Source: Sneathiella litorea (GTDB lineage: Bacteria; Pseudomonadota; Alphaproteobacteria; Sneathiellales; Sneathiellaceae). From it: DNA of 64,000 nt. The notes below the pieces were generated by a model, which was not told where the DNA came from, made no database searches, and saw only the letters and a program-made list of their open reading frames with translations. A program made the position numbers and the translations under genes. The DNA lies in the NCBI RefSeq assembly GCF_009882915.1, contig NZ_WTUW01000002.1:868309-932308 (forward strand). Direction: 5' to 3'. Shown here in pieces: positions 55,273 through 63,521 of the stretch (positions are counted from its first letter, which is position 1; every line of letters starts with the position of its first letter).

Positions 55273-56133
55273 CTACAGGGCGTTTAATGGCACCTTGAGA
55301 TAGGAAACGCCATTCCCTTCTGCTTTCGGCAAATTGCCTGCCTGCATATTTACCTGTATCGACGGGATAATCAGCACTGGCATTGAAAGCGTCGCATCGC
55401 GCTCCGTCCGCATTTTGACGAATTCCTCTTCACTGACGCCCTCATGTATATGGATATTCTTCGCACATTGTTCTGCGACCGTTGTCTCCCACGCAAATTC
55501 CCGGTCGTTCGGTCCATAGTCATGGCACATAAACAACCGCGTTTCCGGCGGGAAGGATAATATCCGGCGAATGGAACGATAGAGCGTTCGCGCATCGCCA
55601 CCGGGAAAATCGCAGCGGGCCGTACCGTAATCAGGCATGAACAGCGTATCCCCGACAAACACGGCATCCCCGATCTTATATGAAACACAAGCCGGCGTAT
55701 GGCCTGGCGTTTCCAGGACTTCCAAGGTCATGCCGCCAACCTTCACCGTTTCGCCATCCTTAAAAAGATGCTGGAACTGCGACCCATCCTCGGCGACATC
55801 ACTCCCGAAATTATAGACCTTTTTGAACGTCGACTGGATTGACGTCACTACGCCACCAATGCCGATCACGCCACCCAGTTTCTCCTGCAGGTAAGGTGCC
55901 GCTGTCAAATGGTCTGCATGAACATGGGTTTCCAATATCCACTCAACCTCCAGTTTTTCTGATGCGATATAGTCGATAATATCATCTGCGGCAGTCGTTG
56001 ACGTCCGGCCAGAGTTGTTTTCATAATCCAGCACGCTGTCAATGATAATAGCTTTCCGGCTGCTCGGGTCTGAAACGACGTAGGTGACCGTGAATGTCGG
56101 TTTGTGAAAAAATGCCCTTACATCTGGATTCAT
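55273..56133 (-). CDS. blh: Metallo-beta-lactamase-fold hydrolase Blh (persulfide dioxygenase type)
   Basis: A 286-residue protein. It has the metal motif T-H-V-H-A-D-H-L (residues ~69-76) with further ligands in P-G-H-T-P-A-C (~145) and V-G-D-T-L-F-M-P-D-Y-G-T-A-R-C-D-F (~160-176). This combination is that of Blh/ETHE1-like sulfur dioxygenases, which oxidise glutathione persulfide to sulfite. In Xylella and Agrobacterium blh is controlled by BigR; here a BigR-type ArsR gene and two YeeE/YedE genes lie divergently next door, the same set. GGAGG lies ten bases before the ATG. Confidence 0.9.
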   Translation of the reverse strand: MNPDVRAFFHKPTFTVTYVVSDPSSRKAIIIDSVLDYENNSGRTSTTAADDIIDYIASEKLEVEWILETHVHADHLTAAPYLQEKLGGVIGIGGVVTSIQSTFKKVYNFGSDVAEDGSQFQHLFKDGETVKVGGMTLEVLETPGHTPACVSYKIGDAVFVGDTLFMPDYGTARCDFPGGDARTLYRSIRRILSFPPETRLFMCHDYGPNDREFAWETTVAEQCAKNIHIHEGVSEEEFVKMRTERDATLSMPVLIIPSIQVNMQAGNLPKAEGNGVSYLKVPLNAL

Positions 56134-56188
56134 TGATCGCGCCCTCCGGTTAAATATTCGGCTGTCTTTTTTATACTATTAATCCTGC

Positions 56189-56231
56189 TTGACAATATAT
56201 CTATACATCCGTAGCTATACAAGTATGTATA
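56189..56231. promoter_or_regulatory. blh/bigR divergent operator and promoter
   Basis: The 106-base gap has TTGACA (56189-56194) reading toward bigR and an AT-rich inverted repeat TATACAT (56202-56208) / ATGTATA (56225-56231) over the expected -10 and start region. BigR binds AT-rich palindromes in such gaps, so this is a likely operator for self-repression and blh repression. Confidence 0.55.
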
Positions 56232-56239
56232 TTAGTGAT

Positions 56240-56524
56240 ATGAAACATTCCGCCGCCCGCGCCAGCAACTTGATGAAAGCCTTGTCGAGCGAAACACGGC
56301 TGCTGCTGCTTTGCCGGATGAGCGAGGGAGAGGTCTCGGTCAAAGAATTAGCGGAAATACTGGAAATGCGTCCTTCTTCCGTTTCCCAGCAGCTTGCCCT
56401 GCTCCGAAAGGATGGCTTGGTAAAAACCCGCCGCGACGGACAACTAATTTACTATTCCCTCGACGGAGATGAGGCAAAGCAGGTTATTTCCGTTCTCTAC
56501 GCTCTATTTTGCCAGACAGACTAG
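56240..56524 (+). CDS. bigR: ArsR-family transcriptional regulator, BigR type
   Basis: A 94-residue winged-helix repressor. L-M-K-A-L-S-S-E-T-R-L-L-L-L-C-R-M-S-E-G-E-V-S-V (residues ~10-33) with one Cys, the recognition helix region MRPSSVSQQLALLRKDGLV, and a second Cys near the C-terminus (A-L-F-C-Q-T-D) are all present. BigR/SqrR-type sensors use exactly two Cys that form a tetrasulfide or disulfide with sulfide or persulfide and release DNA. The frame extends to 56189; ATG 56240 gives the standard length. It leads the two YeeE/YedE genes. Confidence 0.88.
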   Translation: MKHSAARASNLMKALSSETRLLLLCRMSEGEVSVKELAEILEMRPSSVSQQLALLRKDGLVKTRRDGQLIYYSLDGDEAKQVISVLYALFCQTD

Positions 56525-56542
56525 ATAAAGGACGACTCGAAA

Positions 56543-56986
56543 ATGGAAAATTTTACTCCTTATAGTTCCCTGATTGGGGGCATTATTCTCGGGATCGCCT
56601 CCACCCTGCTACTCATGGCCGGCCGCATCGCGGGCATTAGCGGAATCCTCTCTAACCTGATTCCGCCGCAATCAGGTGACGCTTTGTGGCGGGTATTGTT
56701 CATTGTCGGCCTGATTGCCGGTGCGGTGGCCTACCCTATTTTCGGCGGGGATATGGCCTTTTTGAACGTCAACCCCTACCAACTTTCCGACAACGCACAT
56801 TATACCCTTCTGGTCATCGCCGGGCTTCTGGTTGGCGGCGGTACCTATGTCGGGGCCGGTTGCACCAGCGGTCATGGCATATGCGGGCTCGGTAGGCTGT
56901 CATTGCGGTCCCTCACCGCCGTACTGATCTTTATGGCGGTTGCGGTGGTCACTGTCTTCATCATGCGCAGCGTAGTGGGAGGCTGA
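56543..56986 (+). CDS. YeeE/YedE family membrane protein (PmpA-like)
   Basis: A 147-residue inner-membrane protein with about four helices. It contains G-A-G-C-T-S-G-H-G-I-C-G-L-G-R (residues ~108-122), the Cys-containing signature of the YeeE/YedE (DUF395) family. The Cys residues line a path for sulfur compounds, and related YeeE proteins carry thiosulfate. In BigR operons the pair PmpA-PmpB accompanies blh. It begins 18 bases after bigR and ends two bases before its partner, so they are co-translated. Confidence 0.88.
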   Translation: MENFTPYSSLIGGIILGIASTLLLMAGRIAGISGILSNLIPPQSGDALWRVLFIVGLIAGAVAYPIFGGDMAFLNVNPYQLSDNAHYTLLVIAGLLVGGGTYVGAGCTSGHGICGLGRLSLRSLTAVLIFMAVAVVTVFIMRSVVGG

Positions 56987-56988
56987 TC

Positions 56989-57414
56989 ATGTTCAATATC
57001 ATTAGTCTGATCTCCGGCCTTCTATTCGGGTTTGGCCTGGCGCTCTCCGGTATGGTCAGCCCTGGCAAGGTCATTGGCTTTCTCGACCTGACAGGCAACT
57101 GGGACCCGAGCCTCGCTTTCGTAATGGGCGGCGGCGTTCTTGTCACCGTCATCACTTTCCGTTTCATCCTGAAGCGGCCTGTCCCTTTATTTGGCCGGGA
57201 ATTCAGGCTGCCGACGAAAACAGATCTCGATAAATACCTGATCTCCGGCGCCGTTCTGTTCGGCCTCGGCTGGGGACTTGGCGGGCTCTGCCCCGGCCCT
57301 GCGCTCAGCTCCCTCGCCTATGGCAATCCGAAAATCATCGTTTTCGTCGGCGCAATGGTAGCGGGCATTGTCATCGCCAAGGTCCTGACGGGGACGTTCA
57401 GGAAAGCGTCCTGA
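56989..57414 (+). CDS. YeeE/YedE family membrane protein (PmpB-like, DUF6691)
   Basis: A 141-residue inner-membrane protein with about four helices. G-F-G-L-A-L-S-G-M-V-S-P-G-K-V-I-G-F-L-D (residues ~11-30) and G-W-G-L-G-G-L-C-P-G-P-A-L (~91-103, with the conserved Cys) identify the second half of the YeeE/YedE pair. With the preceding gene it should form one sulfur-compound channel. Transport of thiosulfate or related species fits the neighbouring persulfide dioxygenase but is inferred. It is the last gene of the bigR unit. Confidence 0.88.
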   Translation: MFNIISLISGLLFGFGLALSGMVSPGKVIGFLDLTGNWDPSLAFVMGGGVLVTVITFRFILKRPVPLFGREFRLPTKTDLDKYLISGAVLFGLGWGLGGLCPGPALSSLAYGNPKIIVFVGAMVAGIVIAKVLTGTFRKAS

Positions 57415-57500
57415 TGACGGGTTGATATTTTCTCATTTATATCGCGGACAAACTTGGCTAGTCTGTGGAAAGAATATAAATAAAAACAACGGGAAATATC

Positions 57501-58268
57501 ATGTCATCATCCAATAAAGTTGCCATCATTACAGGTTCCGCCACAGGCGCAGGCGCAGCAATTGCCCTCGCATTGGCTGAAAAAGGCTATAACGTCGTCA
57601 TTAACTACACGAAAAGCGTGAAAGAAGCGGAGGAAACCGAGGCCGCCTGTGCCGCCAAGGGTGTCGAGACTCTTTTGTTTCAAGGGGACGTTTCCAAGGA
57701 TGAGGATTGCCGCGCGATGGCCAAGGCCGCCGCAGACAAGTGGGGTCGGCTGGATGTGCTGGTCAACAATGCCGGCAAGACGAAATTCGTCGCCCATAAT
57801 GATCTCGACGGGCTGAACGCCGATGATTTTTATGATATCTACAGTGTCAACACCGTCGGCCCGTTCCAGATGTCCCGCGCCGTCGCCCCCTATATGAAGG
57901 AAACCGGCAAGGGCTCCATCGTTATGATTTCCTCCGTCGCCGGGACAAACGGCATCGGTTCCAGTATTGCCTATGTCGCCTCCAAAGGGGCGCTCAACTC
58001 AATGACCAAGGCGCTTGCGCGGACGATGGGCCCGGAAATCCGGGTCAATTCCATCTGCCCCGGCTTTATCGAGACCCGTTGGCTCCTTCAGGGCTATGGC
58101 GAGGATAAATATGACGCTTATAAGAAGAGGCTGGTCCGCGACGTCCCGTTGAAGGCTGTCTGCCAGCCGGAGGATATCGCCGACGCGGTTCTCTGCTTTA
58201 CCGAGGGCGGCCATATGATCACCGGCGAAATCGTGATCGTTGACGGCGGCATGCACTTGGGCGCCTGA
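57501..58268 (+). CDS. SDR-family oxidoreductase
   Basis: A 255-residue NAD(P)-dependent short-chain dehydrogenase. The cofactor loop is T-G-S-A-T-G-A-G-A-A-I-A (residues ~11-22), followed by N-N-A-G near 90. The catalytic Ser-Tyr-Lys set is in I-S-S-V-A-G and S-I-A-Y-V-A-S-K-G-A-L (Tyr ~157, Lys ~161). The classical length and order resemble FabG-type reductases, but the substrate cannot be read from sequence. GGGAAA precedes the ATG. The GGCT-like gene follows after 8 bases and may be in the same transcript. Confidence 0.9.
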   Translation: MSSSNKVAIITGSATGAGAAIALALAEKGYNVVINYTKSVKEAEETEAACAAKGVETLLFQGDVSKDEDCRAMAKAAADKWGRLDVLVNNAGKTKFVAHNDLDGLNADDFYDIYSVNTVGPFQMSRAVAPYMKETGKGSIVMISSVAGTNGIGSSIAYVASKGALNSMTKALARTMGPEIRVNSICPGFIETRWLLQGYGEDKYDAYKKRLVRDVPLKAVCQPEDIADAVLCFTEGGHMITGEIVIVDGGMHLGA

Positions 58269-58276
58269 ACGCCGCT

Positions 58277-59008
58277 GTGCCATCCCTTCCCGACGATATT
58301 GCCCGCGCGCTTGGCTACCCCTATGCGCGGCCTGCGGGCTCCTTCCTGTTTTCCGGCGGCAGAGCAGAAGACCTGCCGCCGGATACGAATTTTGATGGCC
58401 GGATCGCCGTACTTGCCTGCGGTTCCAACGGTGCACCGACGCAACTGCGCCGGAAGTACGGCACATCGGAGGAGCATCGTATCCCGGTCACAGCGGCGCG
58501 GCTTCAGGGTATCTGCTGCAGCTACTCGGCGCATTTTTCCGGCTACGGGTCGGTCGCTGCGGCCCTGCACACAGCTCCGGGCTCCATCACGCATGTCCAT
58601 ATTACGTGGCTCAACGAGAGAGAGCTCACGCGCATGCATGAGACCGAAGCCATCGGGCAGAATTACCGTTTTGTCAGGATGGAAGGGGTTGACCTCACCT
58701 GCGCGAAACATGGCGCGATTGAAACCATCCATGCCTATGTCAGCCTGCGTGGCAGCCTTCTGATGGATGGATTGCCGGTCACCCTTGGCGGAATTAATTG
58801 CCAAAACGCCTGCTACCCGGTGATGGACCAGATCACCATCCAGTCCCGTCTTCGCGATTCCTTGGCGCCCGGGATGGACCTTCATGGCTTTATCCGGCAA
58901 AATATAACCGATGCAAAAATCAGGGCGGAGCGAACCGCCCGCCTTGCCCGCCAGGCGCAAGTTTTCGACCATCCCGGCATCACAACATTGCTCGATCAGG
59001 CAAGCTAA
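58277..59008 (+). CDS. Gamma-glutamylcyclotransferase-like protein
   Basis: A 243-residue cytoplasmic protein that starts at GTG 58277, 8 bases after the SDR stop, with no clear Shine-Dalgarno. I-A-V-L-A-C-G-S-N-G-A-P (residues ~44-55) looks like the Y-G-S-N substrate loop of the GGCT fold with Cys in place of Tyr. H-F-S-G-Y-G-S-V-A-A-A-L and M-H-E-T-E-A-I-G (~120-127) agree with the family strand and its catalytic Glu. GGCT-fold proteins convert gamma-glutamyl amines or peptides to 5-oxoproline. The match is by motif only, so enzyme activity is uncertain. Confidence 0.5.
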   Translation: MPSLPDDIARALGYPYARPAGSFLFSGGRAEDLPPDTNFDGRIAVLACGSNGAPTQLRRKYGTSEEHRIPVTAARLQGICCSYSAHFSGYGSVAAALHTAPGSITHVHITWLNERELTRMHETEAIGQNYRFVRMEGVDLTCAKHGAIETIHAYVSLRGSLLMDGLPVTLGGINCQNACYPVMDQITIQSRLRDSLAPGMDLHGFIRQNITDAKIRAERTARLARQAQVFDHPGITTLLDQAS

Positions 59009-60058
59009 ATGCAAGATTTCAAACGGACCAGCCTAGCACTCACCGTCGGCGGGATCGGCGGTGCCCTCTTTTTTATCGCCGATCTCCCGCTTGCCTGGAT
59101 GCTCGGCTCGATGGTGTTTTCCACGATTGCCGCGCTTCGGGGCGTAAATCTCGCAGTCAATGGCACTTTACGTAAAATAATGACCGCTATCCTCGGTGTC
59201 ATGCTCGGCAGCGGGTTTTCCACGGACACTTTCGCGGCCATGGGCCGTTGGAGCGGTGGCCTGCTCCTCCTGTTGGTAAGCGTCGCATTATCGATGGTGC
59301 TGGTCTATATTTTCTATCGCCGTGTTGGAAAATTCGATCCCATCACAGCCTATTTTTCCGCAGCCCCCGGCGGACTCAATGTCATGTATGAAGTTGGTGA
59401 GGCAAAGGGCGGACACGGCCCGACAATCGCCCTGATCCATGCTTCCCGTATCCTGATCCTTGTCATGACCGTGCCGTTAATCTTTCGCTATGGCGTGGGT
59501 TTCGCCGGAAATGATCAGGCTGTTTCGCTGTTCGGTTCAATCCACGATCTCGCAGGAGATGGCTGGCTGTTGGTTGCTACACTGATCGGCTATTTTGGCG
59601 GCTATCTGTGCCGATTGCCCGCCTATCACCTGATGGGGCCGCTGCTGGCAACCGCGGGCTTTCAAATGGCGGGAATTACAGACGTTTCCCCTCCGATGAT
59701 TCTTGTTTATGCGTCGCAGCTGGTGATCGGCACCGCGATTGGCGCCCGCTTTCTCGGCACCCGTTTCCGCGACATTCGTCGTGTTATCGGCCTCAGCTTT
59801 GTCTCCACGACACTAATGGTGCTGATCGCCGCCATATTCGCCTATTTCTTTGCGGAATCGATCGGTGTCAGCATTGCAGGCATCATCCTTGCTCTCAGCC
59901 CCGGCGGCCTCGCCGAGATGTCGCTGGTTGCCCTCGCGCTCGGCATTGACGTAGCGTTTGTCTCCACCATGCATGTGATCCGTATCAGCCTGATTATCGC
60001 GCTTGTCCCGATGGCCTTTTCCGCAATTGAACGGATGCGGATCCGTCAGGCTAAATAG
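59009..60058 (+). CDS. AbrB-family membrane protein
   Basis: A 349-residue inner-membrane protein with about ten helices in two similar halves. A-A-P-G-G-L-N-V-M (residues ~125-133) in the first half and S-P-G-G-L-A-E-M (~296-303) in the second are the paired signature of the AbrB (putative ammonia monooxygenase) duplication family. These proteins are thought to be transporters or regulators; AbrB of E. coli affects AidB expression. The start directly abuts the stop of the GGCT-like gene, so both are probably read together. Substrate unknown. Confidence 0.85.
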   Translation: MQDFKRTSLALTVGGIGGALFFIADLPLAWMLGSMVFSTIAALRGVNLAVNGTLRKIMTAILGVMLGSGFSTDTFAAMGRWSGGLLLLLVSVALSMVLVYIFYRRVGKFDPITAYFSAAPGGLNVMYEVGEAKGGHGPTIALIHASRILILVMTVPLIFRYGVGFAGNDQAVSLFGSIHDLAGDGWLLVATLIGYFGGYLCRLPAYHLMGPLLATAGFQMAGITDVSPPMILVYASQLVIGTAIGARFLGTRFRDIRRVIGLSFVSTTLMVLIAAIFAYFFAESIGVSIAGIILALSPGGLAEMSLVALALGIDVAFVSTMHVIRISLIIALVPMAFSAIERMRIRQAK

Positions 60059-60064
60059 CGGCAT

Positions 60065-61393
60065 TCAAGCCCCAGCGCGCTGCTCCACTCGCGGATACAC
60101 CACGGCGAGAGTCACCGCCCGCAGGACGAAGAAGACGATCAGTGCTGCCCAGAAGCCGTGCGTTCCCCATTGGCTACCAAGAAGAAACATTGCCGACATA
60201 TAGGCGGCGAAGGAGATAATCATGCCATTACGCATCTCTTTCGACTGTACAGCCCCAATAAAGATCCCGTCGAGCTGGTAGGACCAGATGGCAACCAGCG
60301 GCATCCCTATGAGCCACGGCAGAAACTCATTGGCACGCAGGCGCACCTCCTCGATGCCGGTCAGAAGATTGATGATCAGCGGACCGAACACGAGATAGAC
60401 CAGCGCATAAAGGCAGGCCACCACCAGCGCCCAGAACCCGCTGACATAGACAATTTCTCTCAGCTTATCGATCTTTTTCGCACCAACCGCCGTGCCAACC
60501 ATGCCTTCCGCCGCAAAGGCGAAACCATCCAGGCCGAAGGCCATGAAATGCATGAAATTCATCAGCACCGCGACCGCCGCCAACGTAACATCCCCCTCCT
60601 TCGCGGCCTGCGCCGTGAAATAGGCAAAGGCAAAGATCAACAGAATGGTACGGATAAAAATATCGAAATTAACCGCCAGAAGCCGCCCCATCTTGGCAAG
60701 GGACAGGATCGCCGAGCGTTTCCACACGCCGCCAATCTGCGCAAGCTCCCGCCGGACGATATAGAGCCCCAGCAGAAGCGCCAGGGATTCGGAAATCACC
60801 GTTGCCGCCGCGACACCGATCACATTCCAGCCAAATCCGATAACAAAGATCAGGTCGAGGATGATATTAAGGCCGTTCATGAATATCTGCACCGTGAGCG
60901 CGGCTTTGGTATTGCGGATCCCGATAAAGAAGCCCATCAGCGCATAGTTCGCGAGAACCGCCGGTGCCCCCCAAATGCGGACAAAGAAATAGTCCGCCGC
61001 GCCGCCTTCAACCTCAGCTGATCCCTCGATCAGCAAGAGCGCCAGCCAGAGAACAAATGCCTGAAGGATCAGGACAATGACCGCGATAATGCCCGAAAGG
61101 ATCAGAGCACGTGCAAGGACCGAACGCACCTCTGTCGCGTCCTCCTGTCCTGAGGCCTGGGCAACAAAACCCGTCGTGCCCATGCGGAGAAACCCGAAGC
61201 CCCAATAGAGAAAGCTGAAGATAAGCGCACCGATGGCGACGGCCCCGATGTAATGTGGTTCCGGCAGATGCCCGACAACGGCCGTATCCACCGCGCCAAG
61301 CAGCGGCACCGAGGAATTCGACAGGATAATCGGCCAAGCCAGGCGCAACGTCTCGCGATGGGTCGGCAAGGAGAAAAAGGCAGAAATTGTCAT
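60065..61393 (-). CDS. MATE-family efflux transporter (DinF-like)
   Basis: A 442-residue inner-membrane protein with twelve hydrophobic segments in two halves. T-L-R-L-A-W-P-I-I-L-S-N, D-T-A-V-V-G-H-L and G-F-L-R-M-G-T-T-G-F-V-A-Q-A-S-G are typical of the DinF branch of the MATE superfamily. Members export cationic or other drugs in exchange for Na+ or H+; the substrate is not predictable here. The start at 61393 overlaps the stop of the upstream oxidase gene by one base (TGATG), so the frame extension to 61450 is not needed. The tight coupling suggests a shared transcript. Confidence 0.9.
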   Translation of the reverse strand: MTISAFFSLPTHRETLRLAWPIILSNSSVPLLGAVDTAVVGHLPEPHYIGAVAIGALIFSFLYWGFGFLRMGTTGFVAQASGQEDATEVRSVLARALILSGIIAVIVLILQAFVLWLALLLIEGSAEVEGGAADYFFVRIWGAPAVLANYALMGFFIGIRNTKAALTVQIFMNGLNIILDLIFVIGFGWNVIGVAAATVISESLALLLGLYIVRRELAQIGGVWKRSAILSLAKMGRLLAVNFDIFIRTILLIFAFAYFTAQAAKEGDVTLAAVAVLMNFMHFMAFGLDGFAFAAEGMVGTAVGAKKIDKLREIVYVSGFWALVVACLYALVYLVFGPLIINLLTGIEEVRLRANEFLPWLIGMPLVAIWSYQLDGIFIGAVQSKEMRNGMIISFAAYMSAMFLLGSQWGTHGFWAALIVFFVLRAVTLAVVYPRVEQRAGA

Positions 61394-62664
61394 CAGAAAC
61401 CAAAATAATCCCGAAAGCGGTAACCAATCATCGCGACCGGCAGAAACCAAGGCTTACCGTTATAGTAGAAACGATCCTCAAACGGCAATCCGTCAAATGC
61501 TGTTTCCCCCTCCGGATCACCAAGTATCTTGAGCGCTGCCTTATGCCCGAAATAGCCGGACATAGCGACACCCGAGCCGCAATAGCCCATGGCATAGAAG
61601 ACGCCCTCATGCTCCCCGATGGTCGGCATGGCGGCAAAGTCATACGCGACATTGCCAGACCAGATATGGCTGACCGATGCCTGCCGGAGCGCGGGAAAGA
61701 TGGAATCCAGCGTCTTCTTGAGGGAGCGCGCCTGTACCTCGGGCGCGGCGGGAAAGATGGTCGGGCGTGCGCCAAGCAAAACACGACGACCATCCGGTGA
61801 CGGACGATAGTAGCTCAGCATCTTGCGTGTATCCGTGATCATCCGCCGGGTCGGGAACAGGCTCGCCACCAGATTTTCGGAGAGTTCCTCGGTCGCAATC
61901 ATTGTGCTGCCGACAGGAAAGACACGTTTTTGCAAGAATGGATAGAGGCCGGCGCCATAGCCATTGGTCGCGATCAGGAGCGTGCGGGCCTCAAGCGTTC
62001 CAGTCGCCGTTTTAACAGCGAACCCGTTTGAATTTTTAATTATTTCCTCTGCGCGAAGTGGTGCGATTATCCGGGCCCCTGCCCTCGTTGCGGCTTGCGC
62101 CAGGCCCTTTACATATTTTGCGGGATGCAGCCCGCCGGTGTGGTGCTGGCGGAGGCCACCCTTGTAACCGGCGCTGTCGACATCTTCCGCGTAGTCATTT
62201 GGCCCCACCATCTCTTCGGGAATATCGAGATATTTCTGCCGAACCTTGAAATCACCCTCCATGGCCTGCAAATGCTTATCCAAAACAGCGGGATAGAAGC
62301 GGCCATTCAACTCAAGGTCACAGTCGATCCCCTCCTCTCCGATCCGCTTTGCAATAAACTCAACTGACGCCAGCGCCTCTTTATAGATAGCGCAACCCCG
62401 CTCCACGCCATAGCTGTCGATCAGGCCGGAAAGTCCCGGCTTCAGCAAATTGCCAATCATACCGCCATTCCGGCTGCTGGCGCCAAAGCCCGGCATCTCT
62501 GCTTCCAGAACCGTGACCGACTGTCCTCTTTTGGCAAGGGTCAGCGCCGCCGACAGGCCTGTATAACCACCCCCGATAATCAGCACATCGCTGAGGGCGT
62601 CCGGCAACGCCAAATGGGTCGGTTCCGGCCGAGCCGCATCCCACCAGAAAGGATCGGTTTTCAT
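61393..62664 (-). CDS. FAD-dependent amine oxidase, PuuB-like (second copy)
   Basis: A 423-residue DAO-family flavoenzyme. I-I-G-G-G-Y-T-G-L-S-A-A-L-T-L-A (residues ~29-44) is the FAD loop. It is followed by M-P-G-F-G-A-S-S-R-N-G-G-M, which differs slightly from the G-A-S-G-R-N-G-G-Q of the paralogue at 2306-3568. G-Y-C-G-S-G-V-A-M-S near residue 370 is the C-terminal FAD-binding site. It is expected to oxidise an amine or amino acid; the substrate is unknown. It is translationally coupled to the MATE exporter downstream, and divergent from the VWA gene. Confidence 0.82.
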   Translation of the reverse strand: MKTDPFWWDAARPEPTHLALPDALSDVLIIGGGYTGLSAALTLAKRGQSVTVLEAEMPGFGASSRNGGMIGNLLKPGLSGLIDSYGVERGCAIYKEALASVEFIAKRIGEEGIDCDLELNGRFYPAVLDKHLQAMEGDFKVRQKYLDIPEEMVGPNDYAEDVDSAGYKGGLRQHHTGGLHPAKYVKGLAQAATRAGARIIAPLRAEEIIKNSNGFAVKTATGTLEARTLLIATNGYGAGLYPFLQKRVFPVGSTMIATEELSENLVASLFPTRRMITDTRKMLSYYRPSPDGRRVLLGARPTIFPAAPEVQARSLKKTLDSIFPALRQASVSHIWSGNVAYDFAAMPTIGEHEGVFYAMGYCGSGVAMSGYFGHKAALKILGDPEGETAFDGLPFEDRFYYNGKPWFLPVAMIGYRFRDYFGF

Positions 62665-62808
62665 GGGCAGATCTTCCTTTCATTTTTCTTTTGTTGCCAT
62701 TCTTGTCCGAGCCCTGTTCACAGAGCAAGCCAATTTGCTCTTTAATTGAATTTTTACGCAAAACCTCCTATTTAAAGGTTAGGGAACGACAATGGGGAAA
62801 GGCTGAAG

Positions 62809-63516
62809 TTGGCCAAAAATATCGAAAAAACTGAAGATGAAACTGGCAGGGATGATGTCGCTGAATTCCTGAAAAAGGTAGCGGCAACCCCTGTACGTGT
62901 CGCGAACGGCAAGAATGGCCGACTGATTTTCGCCATTGATGCCACAGCAAGCCGGCAACCAACCTGGGACAGGGCCTCGCATTTACAGCATGAAATGTTT
63001 GAAGAAGCGGCGGCAATCGGCGGCCTTGAGTTACAAATCGCTTTTTTTCGCGGATTCGGGGAGTTCAAGGCAACCGGCTGGACATCCGATAGCCAGGCAC
63101 TGATCCGTCCGATGTCGCGGGTGTTCTGCCTTGGCGGTCATACACAAATCGAAAAGGTTTTGAAGCATGCTCTCCGTCAAACCAAGAAGGAACGGGTCAA
63201 TGCCCTTGTTTATGTGGGTGACTGCATGGAGGAAGACGCGGATCAGCTCTGTCATCTGGCCGGGCAACTGGGCATGCTGAAAGTCCCCATTTTCCTCTTT
63301 CAGGAGGGGCATGATACGATCGCGGAAAATTGCTTCCGGCAGATTGGCAAGCTTTCCGGCGGTGCCTATTGCCGGTTCGACAGCGCCAGCGCGGCAACGC
63401 TGCGCAACCTGCTCCGGGCTGTCGCGGCCTATGCTGCCGGGGGCCGCAAAGCCCTTAGCGATCTCAGCCAGAAATCCGGTGGTGAAGCTCGACTGCTTCT
63501 CAAGCAGATCAAGTAG
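62809..63516 (+). CDS. VWA-domain protein
   Basis: A 235-residue cytoplasmic protein starting at TTG 62809, with GGGGAAAGG about eight bases upstream and no better ATG in frame. L-I-F-A-I-D44-A-T46-A-S48 is a MIDAS-like metal site in which D-x-T-x-S replaces the usual D-x-S-x-S. L-V-Y-V-G-D-C-M-E-E-D (residues ~134-144) supplies the late acidic residue of the fold. Von Willebrand A domains mediate protein contacts. It precedes the DnaJ-type gene by five bases and on the same strand, a pairing I believe recurs in Alphaproteobacteria. Role unknown. Confidence 0.75.
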   Translation: MAKNIEKTEDETGRDDVAEFLKKVAATPVRVANGKNGRLIFAIDATASRQPTWDRASHLQHEMFEEAAAIGGLELQIAFFRGFGEFKATGWTSDSQALIRPMSRVFCLGGHTQIEKVLKHALRQTKKERVNALVYVGDCMEEDADQLCHLAGQLGMLKVPIFLFQEGHDTIAENCFRQIGKLSGGAYCRFDSASAATLRNLLRAVAAYAAGGRKALSDLSQKSGGEARLLLKQIK

Positions 63517-63521
63517 CCCGG

